Shown here one piece after another: positions 1 to 11,045 of a stretch of 64,000 nt of DNA. Made by a program: the position numbers and the translations under genes. The stretch's first letter is position 1, and every line of letters starts with the position of its first letter. A model generated the notes under the pieces. That model was not told where the DNA came from, ran no database searches, and worked only from the letters and a program-made list of their open reading frames with translations. Source of the DNA: Sulfitobacter sediminilitoris (lineage in GTDB: Bacteria; Pseudomonadota; Alphaproteobacteria; Rhodobacterales; Rhodobacteraceae); assembly GCF_010667575.1 (NCBI RefSeq), contig NZ_JAABNT010000002.1, positions 479,377-543,376 on the forward strand. The letters run 5' to 3'.

Positions 1-791
1 ATTACCGACGCGGCACCACAAACCCAACCAACCCGCAAGCCCGGGGCCAGGGTTTTGGAAAAGCTGCCACAATACAATGTGCGGCACTCTTCGATACTGC
101 CCTTGCGGGCGATCTCAAGCGCCAGCATGGGCGGGATCGGCTCACCGTCATAGCGCAAGGACTGATAGGCGGAATCCTCGATTACCGCGATGTCCATCTC
201 GTCCGCCAGATCGAGGATATTCTCGCGCTGGCGCAGGTCCAGCGTCTCACCCGTTGGGTTGGCGAAATCGACGGAGGCATAGGCAAACTTGACGCGTCCG
301 CCATGTTCGGCGGCAGTCTGGGCATAGTCTTCGGCCGACCGGTTGCCGCCGGGGCTCAGACGATCATAGTTCGGCTCGTAGGCGTTGAACGCGCCCAAGG
401 CACCCATATAGGTCGGCCAATTCACCAGTGCCGTATCGCCGGGCGACAACATCAGCTTGCCGAGATAATCAAGCGCCTGCTGGGAACCCGAAGTGATCAA
501 AACGTTATCGCGGCTGCAGGGCACACCCAGCGTCGCCATCTGTCCAACGATCCAGTCGCGCAGGGGGCCATACCCTTCGGAAACGGAATACTGCAGCGCG
601 GAACTGCTGTTGACCGGTGACAGGGCATCCGCAAGCGCGGCCTGAAACGCCTTGACAGGGAACAGCGCAGGGTCAGGAATGCCGCCTGCGAAAGAAATAA
701 TATCCGGCTGATCAAGCAGTTTCAGCAGCTCACGGATTTCGCTCGCCTTCATGCGGCTCATGCGCGTGGCAAAGATGTCGTGCCAATTCAT
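1..791 (-). CDS. PLP-dependent aminotransferase, class I/II (C-terminus cut by window edge)
   Basis: Translating the minus strand from the ATG at 791 gives an open frame (start MNWHDIFATRMSRMKASEIR) that runs off the left edge, so about 263 residues are visible. It shows the fold-type I core: an N-terminal SFAGGIPDP segment, ITSGSQQALDYLGKL, and the PLP-lysine motif GSFSKTLAPGLRVGW near residue 245 at the window edge. This pattern matches the 2-aminoadipate/aromatic aminotransferase (LysN/MocR-like) group, which transfers amino groups to 2-oxo acids in the cytoplasm. There is no N-terminal HTH, so it is an enzyme rather than a MocR regulator. Substrate cannot be told from sequence. It has its own upstream region and is divergent from the small ORF at 937. 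Confidence 0.85.
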   Translation of the reverse strand, partial: MNWHDIFATRMSRMKASEIRELLKLLDQPDIISFAGGIPDPALFPVKAFQAALADALSPVNSSSALQYSVSEGYGPLRDWIVGQMATLGVPCSRDNVLITSGSQQALDYLGKLMLSPGDTALVNWPTYMGALGAFNAYEPNYDRLSPGGNRSAEDYAQTAAEHGGRVKFAYASVDFANPTGETLDLRQRENILDLADEMDIAVIEDSAYQSLRYDGEPIPPMLALEIARKGSIEECRTLYCGSFSKTLAPGLRVGWVCGAASV

Positions 792-936
792 GTCAGAATC
801 CCTTCCCTAATTTTGGGAAGTCACCACAAATTTGAAATTATGGCAACAATTATTACCTATCTACGCAACTTTCTTCTGATCTGGTCGATCTTGATTGAGG
901 GTTTGGACTTTACCCGGTGCCATGTAGGATGAGAAC

Positions 937-1140
937 ATGACGGACGCGACCTATCTCAGTGGCCAGTATTTCCGGCCCAAGGCCAAGACGCAGCCTTTGC
1001 GCCTGCCCGCGCCGCAGCCTTTGGCAGCGCCGGTGTTTATCCATGACTGCGTCACCCCTGTCGCGGGCGAGACGCTTTTGTCATTGTTGATGAAAAGAAT
1101 GATGCACGACGCGGGCAGGCGGGATGACGACCCCGCTTGA
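937..1140 (+). CDS. Small hypothetical protein (67 aa)
   Basis: A 67-codon frame starts at ATG 937, with a weak purine stretch (aggatgagaa) before it. It lies alone between the divergent aminotransferase and the map gene. The protein is Pro/Ala-rich in its first half (LRLPAPQPLAAPVFIHD) and has no signal peptide or recognised domain. It resembles short conserved roseobacter proteins of unknown role, but that is an impression. The codon use is compatible with a real gene; function is unknown. Confidence 0.45.
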   Translation: MTDATYLSGQYFRPKAKTQPLRLPAPQPLAAPVFIHDCVTPVAGETLLSLLMKRMMHDAGRRDDDPA

Positions 1141-1159
1141 GGCCCGTTTTAGAGCCTAA

Positions 1160-1987
1160 TCACACCTTGTAGGTCGGGTGAAATCTGCCCGCTGGCGAAA
1201 GCGTGAAAATCTCGCATCCGTCTTCTGTTACCCCGACGGAATGCTCGAACTGGGCTGACAGCGATTTATCGCGTGTTACCGCGGTCCAGTCGTCGGCCAG
1301 CGTTTTGGTCTCTGCCCGGCCAAGGTTCACCATCGGCTCAATGGTAAAGAACATCCCCGGCTCCAACACGGCACCGGTGCCCGGCTTGCCGTAGTGCAGA
1401 ACATTCGGCGGCGCATGAAAGACCCGGCCCAACCCATGACCGCAGAAATCGGTCACAACGGACATACGGTGACTTTCAACAAAGGTCTGGATGGTGTGGC
1501 CAATATCGCCAAAGGTGTTCCCCGGTTTCACGGCCTCGATCCCACGCATCAGGGAATCGTGTGTTACCTGAATGAGGCGCTCAGCCTTGCGGGACAGCTT
1601 GCCTGCGACGTACATCCGCGATGTATCGCCAAACCAGCCGTCCACAATCACCGTCACGTCGATGTTCAGGATGTCGCCATCCTTGAGCTTCTTGTCGCTT
1701 GGGATGCCATGGCAAACCACGTGGTTTACCGAGATGCAGCTGGCGTGCTTGTATCCCTTGTAACCGATGGTCGCAGATTTTGCGCCCGCCGCATTCACCT
1801 TTTCCTCGATGATGCGGTCAATTTCGCCGGTGGTCTGGCCGGGAAAGACATGATCCGCGATTTCATCGAGAATGGTCGCGGCAAGCTTGCCAGCGGCGTG
1901 CATACCAGCGAAGTCGCTGGGATCGTAAATGCGTATGCCATCCTTGGTCTGACGGCCTCGGTGCAGCTCGTTCACCGGTCTCTCCAT
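1160..1987 (-). CDS. map: Methionine aminopeptidase, type I
   Basis: Removes the initiator methionine from nascent cytosolic proteins using a two-metal centre. The 275-residue product carries the expected ligand segments in order: DVTVIVDGWFGDTS (two Asp), GHGLGRVFH (His), FTIEPM (Glu) and FEHSV (Glu). The frame is open further upstream to 2083, but that would add about 32 residues inside sfsA. The ATG at 1987 (MERPVNELHRG) gives the usual family length and begins 20 bp after the sfsA stop, so it was preferred. sfsA and map are codirectional and probably cotranscribed, an arrangement seen in many alphaproteobacteria. Confidence 0.95.
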   Translation of the reverse strand: MERPVNELHRGRQTKDGIRIYDPSDFAGMHAAGKLAATILDEIADHVFPGQTTGEIDRIIEEKVNAAGAKSATIGYKGYKHASCISVNHVVCHGIPSDKKLKDGDILNIDVTVIVDGWFGDTSRMYVAGKLSRKAERLIQVTHDSLMRGIEAVKPGNTFGDIGHTIQTFVESHRMSVVTDFCGHGLGRVFHAPPNVLHYGKPGTGAVLEPGMFFTIEPMVNLGRAETKTLADDWTAVTRDKSLSAQFEHSVGVTEDGCEIFTLSPAGRFHPTYKV

Positions 1988-2007
1988 TCTTTCTGCCTTG
2001 TGCCTTC

Positions 2008-2721
2008 CTACCGCGCTGGGCGGCCAAGGACCAGAGGTTCGGCAATCGTGACCCCCTGGGGCGTGATATGGGTGCCGATGCACAGCGTTTCCACCCCTGC
2101 CTGTGTCGCGGCTTCATGCGCGGCAGCATATGTGGGATCAATATCGGCTGCCAATGTGACATGTGTACAATCCGTCCGTTGCACAAGATACAGCAGGACG
2201 GCCCGGTGCCCTGCGCGCGCCACCTCTGCCAAGTCCCCCATATGTTTGGCGCCACGGGCGGTCACGCTATCGGGAAATTCCGCCAGCTTTGCTTCGCGGC
2301 ATAAGGTGACGGATTTAACCTCGACGTAGGCGTCTGGCAGGTCCGTCGCGCTGAGCAGGAAATCAACGCGCGAATTTGTCCCGTATTTCACCTCGGGCTT
2401 CACGGTGGTGTACTCTGCCAACGCGGCAATCTCGCGTGCTTCCAGCGCCGTCCGAACCGCCTTGTTGGGCAGGCTGGTATCGACCCCTGTGAAATGACCG
2501 TTTTCATGATCGACCAAGCGCCAGCCATATTTCAGCTTTTTCTTGGGATCGTCATTCGGCTCCAGCCAGATTTTCGTGCCCGGTTCCGCCAGCCCCATCA
2601 TGGATCCGGGGTTGGCGCAATGGGCCACCACTTCGCGGCCATCTTCCAGTGTGCAATCCGCCAGAAACCGTTTGTAACGGCGGATCAGACGGGCGGGGAC
2701 AAGATCAGTTTGAAAGCGCAT
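2008..2721 (-). CDS. sfsA: SfsA family DNA/RNA nuclease-like protein (sugar fermentation stimulation protein A)
   Basis: The 237-residue product has the SfsA signature: MRFQTDLVPARLIRRYKRFLADC at the N-terminus, CANPGSMMGL, then DFLL and YVEVKSVTL, which fit the restriction-endonuclease-like core. The frame is open to 2841, but the ATG at 2721 matches the family N-terminus and leaves a 46-bp divergent gap to the CinA-like gene at 2768. SfsA was named from maltose-gene effects in E. coli; its biochemical role is not settled. It lies directly upstream of map. Confidence 0.93.
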   Translation of the reverse strand: MRFQTDLVPARLIRRYKRFLADCTLEDGREVVAHCANPGSMMGLAEPGTKIWLEPNDDPKKKLKYGWRLVDHENGHFTGVDTSLPNKAVRTALEAREIAALAEYTTVKPEVKYGTNSRVDFLLSATDLPDAYVEVKSVTLCREAKLAEFPDSVTARGAKHMGDLAEVARAGHRAVLLYLVQRTDCTHVTLAADIDPTYAAAHEAATQAGVETLCIGTHITPQGVTIAEPLVLGRPAR

Positions 2722-2767
2722 GGGGAGCGGCCTATACCGTTGCGAAAGTCCGCTCAAGGAGATTGCC

Positions 2768-3487
2768 GTGTCCAACCCTACCGCCGCCATGATCGTGATC
2801 GGGGACGAGATCCTCTCTGGCCGCACACGCGACAGCAACATGCACTATCTGGCGGGTCAGCTGACCGAAGCGGGCATCGACCTAAAAGAGGTGCGCGTGG
2901 TGGGGGATGAACGGGGCACGATCATTGCAGCGGTACAGGCCATGTCGCAGGCCTATGATTACGTGTTCACCAGCGGGGGGATCGGCCCCACCCATGATGA
3001 TATCACGGCAGATTGCATTGCCGCTTCGTTCGATGCGTCCATCGACGTACGTGACGATGCCCGCGCGATCCTGGCCGAGCATTATGCCAAATCAGGCACT
3101 GAGTTGAACACCGCGCGGCTGCGCATGGCGCGGATACCGGAGGGGGCAGACCTGATTGACAATCCGGTGTCGGCGGCACCGGGGTTCCGGCTTGAGAACG
3201 TGCATGTCATGGCCGGGGTTCCTTCGGTGTTTCAGGCCATGGTCGCATCGGTGCTGCCCACGCTGACAGGCGGCGCGCCGCTGATCAGCAAGACCTTGCG
3301 CATCGAACGCGGGGAGGGCGATATCGCAGGACCGCTGGGCGCGCTGGCCGAGGAATATCCGCTGCTGTCCATGGGGTCTTATCCCTTCCAGAAAGACGGG
3401 AAATACGGGGCCCATATCGTCATACGTGGCAACGTCGAAGAGGACATCGACGCCGCGCTCGTCAAACTTCAGGCGGCCTTCGCTTGA
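2768..3487 (+). CDS. CinA-like/MoaB-type molybdopterin-binding domain protein
   Basis: The GTG at 2768 is taken as the start because a good ribosome site (aaggag, 2756-2761) lies seven bases before it and the protein then begins VSNPTAAMIVIGDEILSGR, the usual start of this family. The 239 residues form one MoCF_biosynth domain (GDEILSGRTRDSN, TSGGIGPTHDDIT, NPVSAAPGF). The C-terminal nicotinamide-nucleotide amidase domain of full CinA is absent. Stand-alone proteins of this kind may act as pyridine-nucleotide phosphatases or be uncharacterised. The stop overlaps the ATG of the next gene (TGATG), so the two are translationally coupled. Confidence 0.88.
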   Translation: MSNPTAAMIVIGDEILSGRTRDSNMHYLAGQLTEAGIDLKEVRVVGDERGTIIAAVQAMSQAYDYVFTSGGIGPTHDDITADCIAASFDASIDVRDDARAILAEHYAKSGTELNTARLRMARIPEGADLIDNPVSAAPGFRLENVHVMAGVPSVFQAMVASVLPTLTGGAPLISKTLRIERGEGDIAGPLGALAEEYPLLSMGSYPFQKDGKYGAHIVIRGNVEEDIDAALVKLQAAFA

Positions 3488-4212
3488 TGCCCTCGTTGCC
3501 CGATCTCTTTGCCGCGTCAGAGGCCACATGGCCTGCCGCACGGTTCTGGGAACAGGATGGGTTTACCCTGCGCGACGGACAAGGGGGCGGGCAGCGCGTG
3601 TCAGCGACGACGGCCAACGGTCCGGTCACGGCAGAACAGATCACCGCAGCCGAAGAGGCGATGCGGGCCATCGGGCAAAAGCCGATCTTCTGCGAACGCG
3701 GCACGACGCCGGAACTGGACGCGGCCCTGGCCGAGCGTGGCTACGTGATCAAGGATCCGACGACGGTCTATGTTTCGCCCATTGAAAAGTTGACCGACAA
3801 GCCGATCCCCCGTGTCACCGCCTTCACGATCTGGGAACCCCTTGCGATCATGAAGGAAATCTGGGCCACGGATGGTATCGGCCCGGCGCGGCTTGCTGTC
3901 ATGAACCGTGCCGAACACAAAACGGCGGTTCTAGCCCGATGGAATGAAAAGCCTGGAGGCGTGGCTTTTGTCGCGGTGCATGACAAGATCTGCATGGTGC
4001 ATGGCCTCGTCGTCCTGCCGCACCAGCGCAGGCAGGGCGTGGCAGAGTGGATGATGCGCCGTTCGGCAATTTGGGGACAGGCGCAGGGCGCGACGCATAT
4101 TGCCGTACTCTGCGTGGATGCAAATGCCGGCGCAAATGCCTTTTACCGTGCGCTGGGCTTTGCTGCCGTGGGCGGATACCATTACCGGGTGCTGCCCGAC
4201 CAAAGACCTTGA
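3487..4212 (+). CDS. GNAT family N-acetyltransferase
   Basis: A 241-residue protein whose ATG overlaps the stop of the upstream CinA-like gene. The C-terminal third holds the acetyl-CoA binding motif, VHGLVVLPHQRRQGVAEWMM, followed by NAFYRALGF, the usual last strand-helix of GNAT enzymes. The N-terminal 120 residues look like a degenerate second GNAT half. Substrate unknown. It is the second gene of a run (CinA-like, GNAT, AhpD-like, OmpA) with overlaps or short gaps, consistent with one operon. Confidence 0.85.
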   Translation: MPSLPDLFAASEATWPAARFWEQDGFTLRDGQGGGQRVSATTANGPVTAEQITAAEEAMRAIGQKPIFCERGTTPELDAALAERGYVIKDPTTVYVSPIEKLTDKPIPRVTAFTIWEPLAIMKEIWATDGIGPARLAVMNRAEHKTAVLARWNEKPGGVAFVAVHDKICMVHGLVVLPHQRRQGVAEWMMRRSAIWGQAQGATHIAVLCVDANAGANAFYRALGFAAVGGYHYRVLPDQRP

Positions 4213-4238
4213 TGAAGACCCAAACAAAGGAACGACCG

Positions 4239-4808
4239 ATGTCAGACGACATGCCCACAGCCCTTGATCTGCCCATGGCAGATCCGCTGCCCGAAGCAAC
4301 GCAGAAGTATTTTGACATCTGTCAGGACAAGCTGGGCATGATCCCGAATGTGTTGCGCGCCTATGCCTTCGATGTCGAGAAGCTCAACGCCTTCACGGCT
4401 ATGTACAATGATCTGATGTTGGGCGACAGCAACCTCAGCAAGCTGGAGCGCGAGATGATCGCGGTGGCAGTGTCCTCGGTGAACAAGTGTTTCTACTGCC
4501 TCGTTGCGCATGGTGCGGCGGTGCGCGCGCTTTCTGGCGATCCGGCATTGGGCGAGGCGTTGGTGATGAACTACAAGGTTGCCAAGGTCACTGACAAGCA
4601 GCGTGCGATGCTGGATTTCGCCGTGCAACTGACCAAGGAAAGCGCCAGCGTCGAAGAGAAAGACCGGCAGGCCTTGCGCGATGTGGGGTTCAGCGACCGT
4701 GATATCTGGGACATCGCCTCTGTCGCCGGGTTCTTTAACATGACCAATCGTGTGGCCAGCGGCACCGATATGCGCCCCAATCCCGAATATCACGCACAGG
4801 CGAGATGA
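4239..4808 (+). CDS. AhpD/carboxymuconolactone-decarboxylase-like (peroxidase-related) protein
   Basis: The 189-residue product belongs to the CMD/AhpD fold. It has LEREMIAVAVSSVNKCFYCLVAHG with a CxxC pair followed by His, the redox-active motif of the family, and a helical tail ending DMRPNPEYHAQAR typical of uncharacterised peroxidase-related enzymes. The ATG at 4239 is preceded by aaagga. The stop overlaps the start of the following OmpA gene (ATGA). Likely a thiol-dependent peroxide or radical scavenger in the cytoplasm; the substrate is not known. Confidence 0.9.
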   Translation: MSDDMPTALDLPMADPLPEATQKYFDICQDKLGMIPNVLRAYAFDVEKLNAFTAMYNDLMLGDSNLSKLEREMIAVAVSSVNKCFYCLVAHGAAVRALSGDPALGEALVMNYKVAKVTDKQRAMLDFAVQLTKESASVEEKDRQALRDVGFSDRDIWDIASVAGFFNMTNRVASGTDMRPNPEYHAQAR

Positions 4809-5740
4809 TCCGCGCCGCAGCCGTATCCTTATTTGTTCTGGCAAGCCCGGCCTTTGCGCTGGATTTCACATTGCCCGCGACGGCCCGGCAAACAGTAGAG
4901 CGGAACACCTCGCCCGATACTTACGCGGCCCCGGTCGACATCTTTGCCAATGGCGCCGTTCCTACGATGATCGTCGAGGGCGATGTGCAGCGCAGCGCCT
5001 GGCGGCTTGATTCGCCGGGCCTGACACCCTTTCAGGTCATGCGCCCACTGCGTGCCCAACTGGTTGAGGCCGGGTACGAGGTGGTACTGGATTGCGCGGC
5101 GAAGCGTTGTGGCGGTTTCGATTTCCGCTTTGCGACCGAAACCTTGCCGGGGCCAAACATGTACGTGAACATCCGTGCTTTTCATTTCGTCACAGGCGCA
5201 CGCATGGTTGAGGGTGAGGTCAGCGAGGTCGTCACTGTGCTGGCAAGCACCTCTGCCACATCGGCCTATGTTCAGATCATCCATGCCGGCGCGATAGGTG
5301 AAAGCGGAGCGACGGTCGAGACAACAGCGGACCTGCCGGTCGCCACCGAAACAGGTGCTGAAGAAGATTTCGCAACCCGATTGTTGCGGCGCGGTCATGC
5401 GGTTCTTTCTGATCTGGATTTTGATGTTGGCAGTACGGAACTTGGTGCCGGGCCATTCGATACGCTGATCCAGCTTGCCGCTTTCCTTGAGGCGCAGCCG
5501 ACCATGCGAATAGCCCTTGTTGGCCATACCGACACCGTTGGCGGGTTGGAGCCGAACATCAGCATATCCCGCGCCCGTGCGCGATCTGTACGGCAACGCC
5601 TTGTCGACCGGTACGACGTGTCCGCTGATCGGATGGACGCCGAAGGAATGGGCTATCTTGCCCCTATCGCCAGTAATCTTGAGGCAGCGGGACGCGATGC
5701 GAACCGCCGGGTCGAGGTGGTCTTGCTGGGCAGCGAATAG
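4805..5740 (+). CDS. OmpA family protein with signal peptide
   Basis: A 311-residue exported protein. Residues 1-18 (MIRAAAVSLFVLASPAFA) form a cleavable signal peptide. Residues 20-180 are an unassigned domain with a Cys pair (DCAAKRC). The C-terminal 110 residues are an OmpA peptidoglycan-binding domain: DLDFDVGSTELG, VGHTDTVGGLEPNISISRARA and the terminal NRRVEVVLL. It should sit in the periplasm or outer membrane and bind peptidoglycan. It overlaps the AhpD-like gene by four bases and closes the operon beginning at 2768. Confidence 0.9.
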   Translation: MIRAAAVSLFVLASPAFALDFTLPATARQTVERNTSPDTYAAPVDIFANGAVPTMIVEGDVQRSAWRLDSPGLTPFQVMRPLRAQLVEAGYEVVLDCAAKRCGGFDFRFATETLPGPNMYVNIRAFHFVTGARMVEGEVSEVVTVLASTSATSAYVQIIHAGAIGESGATVETTADLPVATETGAEEDFATRLLRRGHAVLSDLDFDVGSTELGAGPFDTLIQLAAFLEAQPTMRIALVGHTDTVGGLEPNISISRARARSVRQRLVDRYDVSADRMDAEGMGYLAPIASNLEAAGRDANRRVEVVLLGSE

Positions 5741-5757
5741 AATCTGGACGAAACCAA

Positions 5758-5796
5758 CAAAAAAGCCTCCGAATACCGCAAGCGGCACCGGAGGCT
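5758..5796 (-). terminator. Rho-independent terminator for the LysR gene
   Basis: Arms agcctccg (5764-5771) and cggaggct (5789-5796) form a stem; read on the minus strand the hairpin is followed by a run of six T. It lies just after the stop of the LysR gene (5825) and between convergent genes. Confidence 0.8.
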
Positions 5797-5824
5797 GAGT
5801 TTCACCGAGGGGAAGTGGTGTTCG

Positions 5825-6730
5825 TTACCAGTCGCTTGGGCCTTTGTCGGCAAAGGCGTGGACCAGAAAATCAATGAATGCGCGGACCTTGGGCTGTGTG
5901 AAACGGCCGGGCGGATACACCGCGTAGATGCCCTGGGTTTCCATTGGCAGATCGGGGATCGCATCCTCGACCAGCCCTTTTTCCATCGCGTCAGAATAAA
6001 GGAAGCTGGGAAGATATGCGATGCCAAGCCCAGAGATGGCGGCGTTCAGCAGGGACTGACCGTCGTTCACGGAAAGCCATCCCGCAGTGCGGACCTGACG
6101 CTTTTCACCCGAAGGTGCGGTCAACTTCCAGACATTGCCGCTGGATTGGTTGGAATAATGCAAAAGCTTGTGATCGTTCAGATCGTCGATTTTTTCGGGC
6201 CGCCCGTATTGCTCGAAATATTTGGGCGACGCGATCATCCGCTTTGTTGTTTCTGTCAGTTTGCGGGCGCGCAGGGTGCTGTCTTCCAGTTCACCAATCC
6301 GCACGGCCATGTCGAACCCCTCCGAGATCAGTTCGACGTAGCGGTTGTTCAGGACCATGTTGACCGTGATGTCGGGAAAATCGCTCAGGAACTCTGACAG
6401 CGCCGGAGACAGGTGGTTGACCCCAAAGTCGGTCGCGACCGAGATGCGCAACATTCCTGACGGTGCTGATTGCATGGACGTGACCAGCGCATCCGCTTCG
6501 CCAGCGTCATTCAGAACGCGACGGGCGCGGTCATAGTAGGCCAGTCCGATCTCTGTCGGTGACACTCTCCGGGTTGTCCGGTTCAAGAGGCGCGCACCAA
6601 GGCGGGCCTCAAGTGAAGAAACATGTTTTGAGACGGCAGATTTTGAAATCCCCATCTTTTTGGCGGCATCGGTAAAGCCCCCTTGATCCACCACTGTGGC
6701 GAAAGCTTCCATTTCGGTAAGACGGTCCAT
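5825..6730 (-). CDS. LysR family transcriptional regulator
   Basis: A 301-residue LTTR. The winged HTH covers residues 1-60 (MDRLTEMEAFATVVDQGGFTDAAKKMG, then SKSAVSKHVSSLEARLGARLLNRTTRR). The remainder is a substrate-binding domain of the CrgA/DsdC-like type (ISVATDFGVNHLSPAL, AVRIGELEDSTLRARKL). The neighbours are convergent or transcribed away, so no obvious target lies next to it; such regulators often act on themselves. The effector is unknown. Confidence 0.92.
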   Translation of the reverse strand: MDRLTEMEAFATVVDQGGFTDAAKKMGISKSAVSKHVSSLEARLGARLLNRTTRRVSPTEIGLAYYDRARRVLNDAGEADALVTSMQSAPSGMLRISVATDFGVNHLSPALSEFLSDFPDITVNMVLNNRYVELISEGFDMAVRIGELEDSTLRARKLTETTKRMIASPKYFEQYGRPEKIDDLNDHKLLHYSNQSSGNVWKLTAPSGEKRQVRTAGWLSVNDGQSLLNAAISGLGIAYLPSFLYSDAMEKGLVEDAIPDLPMETQGIYAVYPPGRFTQPKVRAFIDFLVHAFADKGPSDW

Positions 6731-6869
6731 ACCCGCTCCTTCACATCACTGCTCGTTGAGGGAGAGGTATGAAGGACAATTCAGGCAGGAACTTGGCAGG
6801 GGTGGGACAGTTGCGTGGTATTTCCCGGATCGTTGAAATTGCGGAAACAGGAGAACGCTGTGTTTCCTG

Positions 6870-7811
6870 TTACAACCAGCGCCTGAATCTAAAAAGCAGG
6901 AGCAGCAGGACCGCGAGCACTGCCATGCTGATGCATAGGATTGTGAAGGCCGCAGGGTTTTGCATGCCCGGCATACCCGCGATGTTGACACCGAACAGAC
7001 CGGTTAGAAACCCAAGCGGCAGGAAAACAGCCGCTGCCAGCGACAGGATAAAGGAGTGGCGCGCCTGACTGCGGGCGACGTGCATATCGTGTTCGTCCTG
7101 TACGGTCACCAGTCTGTCACGCAGCGCATCAAGCTCTTCAACGGCAAGGGTGGTGCGGTTCGCCAACTCCCGAAGCTTGAGCCCATCAGGTTCTGGAATA
7201 ATCGGCAAATCAATCGCCGCCAGTTTCGTGAGCGCCGCGCGTTGCGGTTCAAGGTAGCGGCGCAACCGGATGACCTGCCGCCGTGTTACCGCCAGTTCCG
7301 TTGGGATCGGCGTCGCATCGTCCTCCAGGTCGTCCTCAAAGAATTCAGTCAGCTTGCTGATGGTTGCGACCTCTTCCTGCACCCGCAGGGTCAGGCGCGT
7401 CACCAAAGCTTCGACAAAGGCGGCCGTGGTTGGCGGCGCATTGCCTTCGGTCATTTCCTGACGAATGTCCTCCAGCGCGAATAGTTTGCGCAGCCGGACC
7501 GTGATGACCACGTCATCATCCACCCACATGCGCACCGAAACCATCTGGTCAGCGTCTTGTCCCTCGTTTAGATTGATGCCGCGCAGATTCAGGATCAGCC
7601 CGTCTTCAAAACGGTCGCACCGGGGCCGTGTCTCTGGTTGTAGCAATGCGCCGCCCGGAATTTCTGGCAGGTTGGCGCTTATCCAGTCCGCCAGTCCCGG
7701 TTCTGAAAGGTCAAGGTGCCACCAGCGATAGGTTCCTTTGCCGGTCAATGCCGTGTCAGATGGCACGCTTATCGTGCCATCGGGAAAAATATCAAAGACG
7801 CAGATCGCCAT
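6870..7811 (-). CDS. CorA family divalent cation transporter (ZntB-like)
   Basis: A 313-residue protein with a long cytoplasmic alpha/beta N-terminal domain (residues 1-240) and two C-terminal membrane helices (about 252-272 and 286-306). Between them is GVNIAGMPG in place of the canonical GMN signature of CorA. A GxN variant at this place is typical of ZntB-like members, which import or export zinc and other divalent ions. The ion handled here cannot be assigned. The gene stands alone, 44 bp after the end of the FadH gene's coding region on the same strand. Confidence 0.88.
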   Translation of the reverse strand: MAICVFDIFPDGTISVPSDTALTGKGTYRWWHLDLSEPGLADWISANLPEIPGGALLQPETRPRCDRFEDGLILNLRGINLNEGQDADQMVSVRMWVDDDVVITVRLRKLFALEDIRQEMTEGNAPPTTAAFVEALVTRLTLRVQEEVATISKLTEFFEDDLEDDATPIPTELAVTRRQVIRLRRYLEPQRAALTKLAAIDLPIIPEPDGLKLRELANRTTLAVEELDALRDRLVTVQDEHDMHVARSQARHSFILSLAAAVFLPLGFLTGLFGVNIAGMPGMQNPAAFTILCISMAVLAVLLLLLFRFRRWL

Positions 7812-7855
7812 GATTCATCTTGCGCGCTAGATGGGCATCGCGCAACGAAAACGCA

Positions 7856-9973
<2,118 letters not shown>

Positions 9974-10086
9974 CTATTGGATATCACGCGCGGATGAGTG
10001 ACAAGGGTCCGTACTGCTGGCTTTTGAGCCCAGGACAACCATGTTACCCCTAACGCCATGCCGAACAGCAAGGAGAACGCTGCGCG

Positions 10087-10569
10087 ATGAGCCCCGAAGA
10101 AATTGAAAAACTGCCCTATCGCCCCTGCGCCGGTGTCATGTTGATGAACGCGTCGGGTCATGTCTTTGTCGGCCAGCGCAAGGACCGCTATACCGAAGCA
10201 TGGCAAATGCCGCAGGGGGGCATCGACGAGGGTGAGGCACCGCAGGATGCCGCACTGCGAGAGCTGGAAGAGGAAACCGGGGTCAGCCGTGATCTGGTGA
10301 CGGTGATTGCCGAAACCGAAGATTGGGTGCCGTATGAATTGCCCCATGATCTGGTACCGCAACTGTGGAAGGGTAAATTCCGCGGGCAAGAGCAAAAGTG
10401 GTTCCTGATGCGCTATCACGGGACCGACGATCAGGTGGACATCTTTACCGAACATCAGGAATTTTCGTCGTGGAAATGGATGCCTGTTTCAGAGGTTTTG
10501 GACAGTATCGTTCCGTTCAAGCGCGGGGTTTACGAGGCGGTTCTTTCAGCGTTCAGGAAACACTTCTGA
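10087..10569 (+). CDS. rppH: RNA pyrophosphohydrolase (Nudix)
   Basis: A 160-residue Nudix hydrolase with the full Nudix box starting [20 protein letters not shown] and ending TGV. The N-terminus [27 protein letters not shown] and the WQMPQGG motif are those of RppH/NudH, which removes pyrophosphate from 5' ends of mRNA to start decay. IalA of Bartonella is an orthologue. Its TGA overlaps the ATG of the next gene, so the two are coupled. Confidence 0.95.
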   Translation: MSPEEIEKLPYRPCAGVMLMNASGHVFVGQRKDRYTEAWQMPQGGIDEGEAPQDAALRELEEETGVSRDLVTVIAETEDWVPYELPHDLVPQLWKGKFRGQEQKWFLMRYHGTDDQVDIFTEHQEFSSWKWMPVSEVLDSIVPFKRGVYEAVLSAFRKHF

Positions 10570-11045
10570 TGCGGGCTTTGCTTCTTGTCCTGATGTGCGT
10601 GCTGCCTGTTCCGGCGCTTGCGCTGTCTTGTCTTGCCCCTTCGGTTGAGCGCAGCTTTGCGCAATTCGACGCAGCAGAAGAGACCTATGTCGTGGTCCAC
10701 GGCCGCCTGACACTGGATGAAAAGAAACTGCCAAAGAATCTGGGTCTGGATCGGAAACCACCCCGACTGACGATCCTGCCGGGCAGGCTCAGGGGATCGT
10801 CCCTGACGAAAGCGGGCTTTGTTTTACCCTTCGACCAGGAACTGTCGCTTGAGGTGTCCTGCATTGGTCCATGGTGCGGCAGTGCGCGCAACGGCGAAGA
10901 CGCTCTGGCCTTTGTCCGCAAAGATGCAGATGGCTATGCGCTTGCAATCAGCCCTTGCGGCGGGGCGGTCTTTGGCAACCCCAAACCGGAAATGCTGAAA
11001 CAGGTGCGCACCTGCCTGCGCACCGGGACATGCACCGCAGACTAG
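10569..11045 (+). CDS. Secreted hypothetical protein (158 aa)
   Basis: The ATG overlaps the rppH stop. Residues 1-19 ([19 protein letters not shown]) are a signal peptide, and the mature part begins with a Cys-containing segment (SCLAPSVERSFAQFD). Six further cysteines (SCIGPWC, PCGG, TCLRTGTC) suggest disulfides in the periplasm. No domain is recognised. Its last four bases overlap the end of the convergent GNAT gene. Confidence 0.75.
   Translation: MRALLLVLMCVLPVPALALSCLAPSVERSFAQFDAAEETYVVVHGRLTLDEKKLPKNLGLDRKPPRLTILPGRLRGSSLTKAGFVLPFDQELSLEVSCIGPWCGSARNGEDALAFVRKDADGYALAISPCGGAVFGNPKPEMLKQVRTCLRTGTCTAD

Noticed and set aside
1394..2329. 311-codon + strand frame opposite map and sfsA
   Set aside because: Runs antisense across two supported genes and has no motif.
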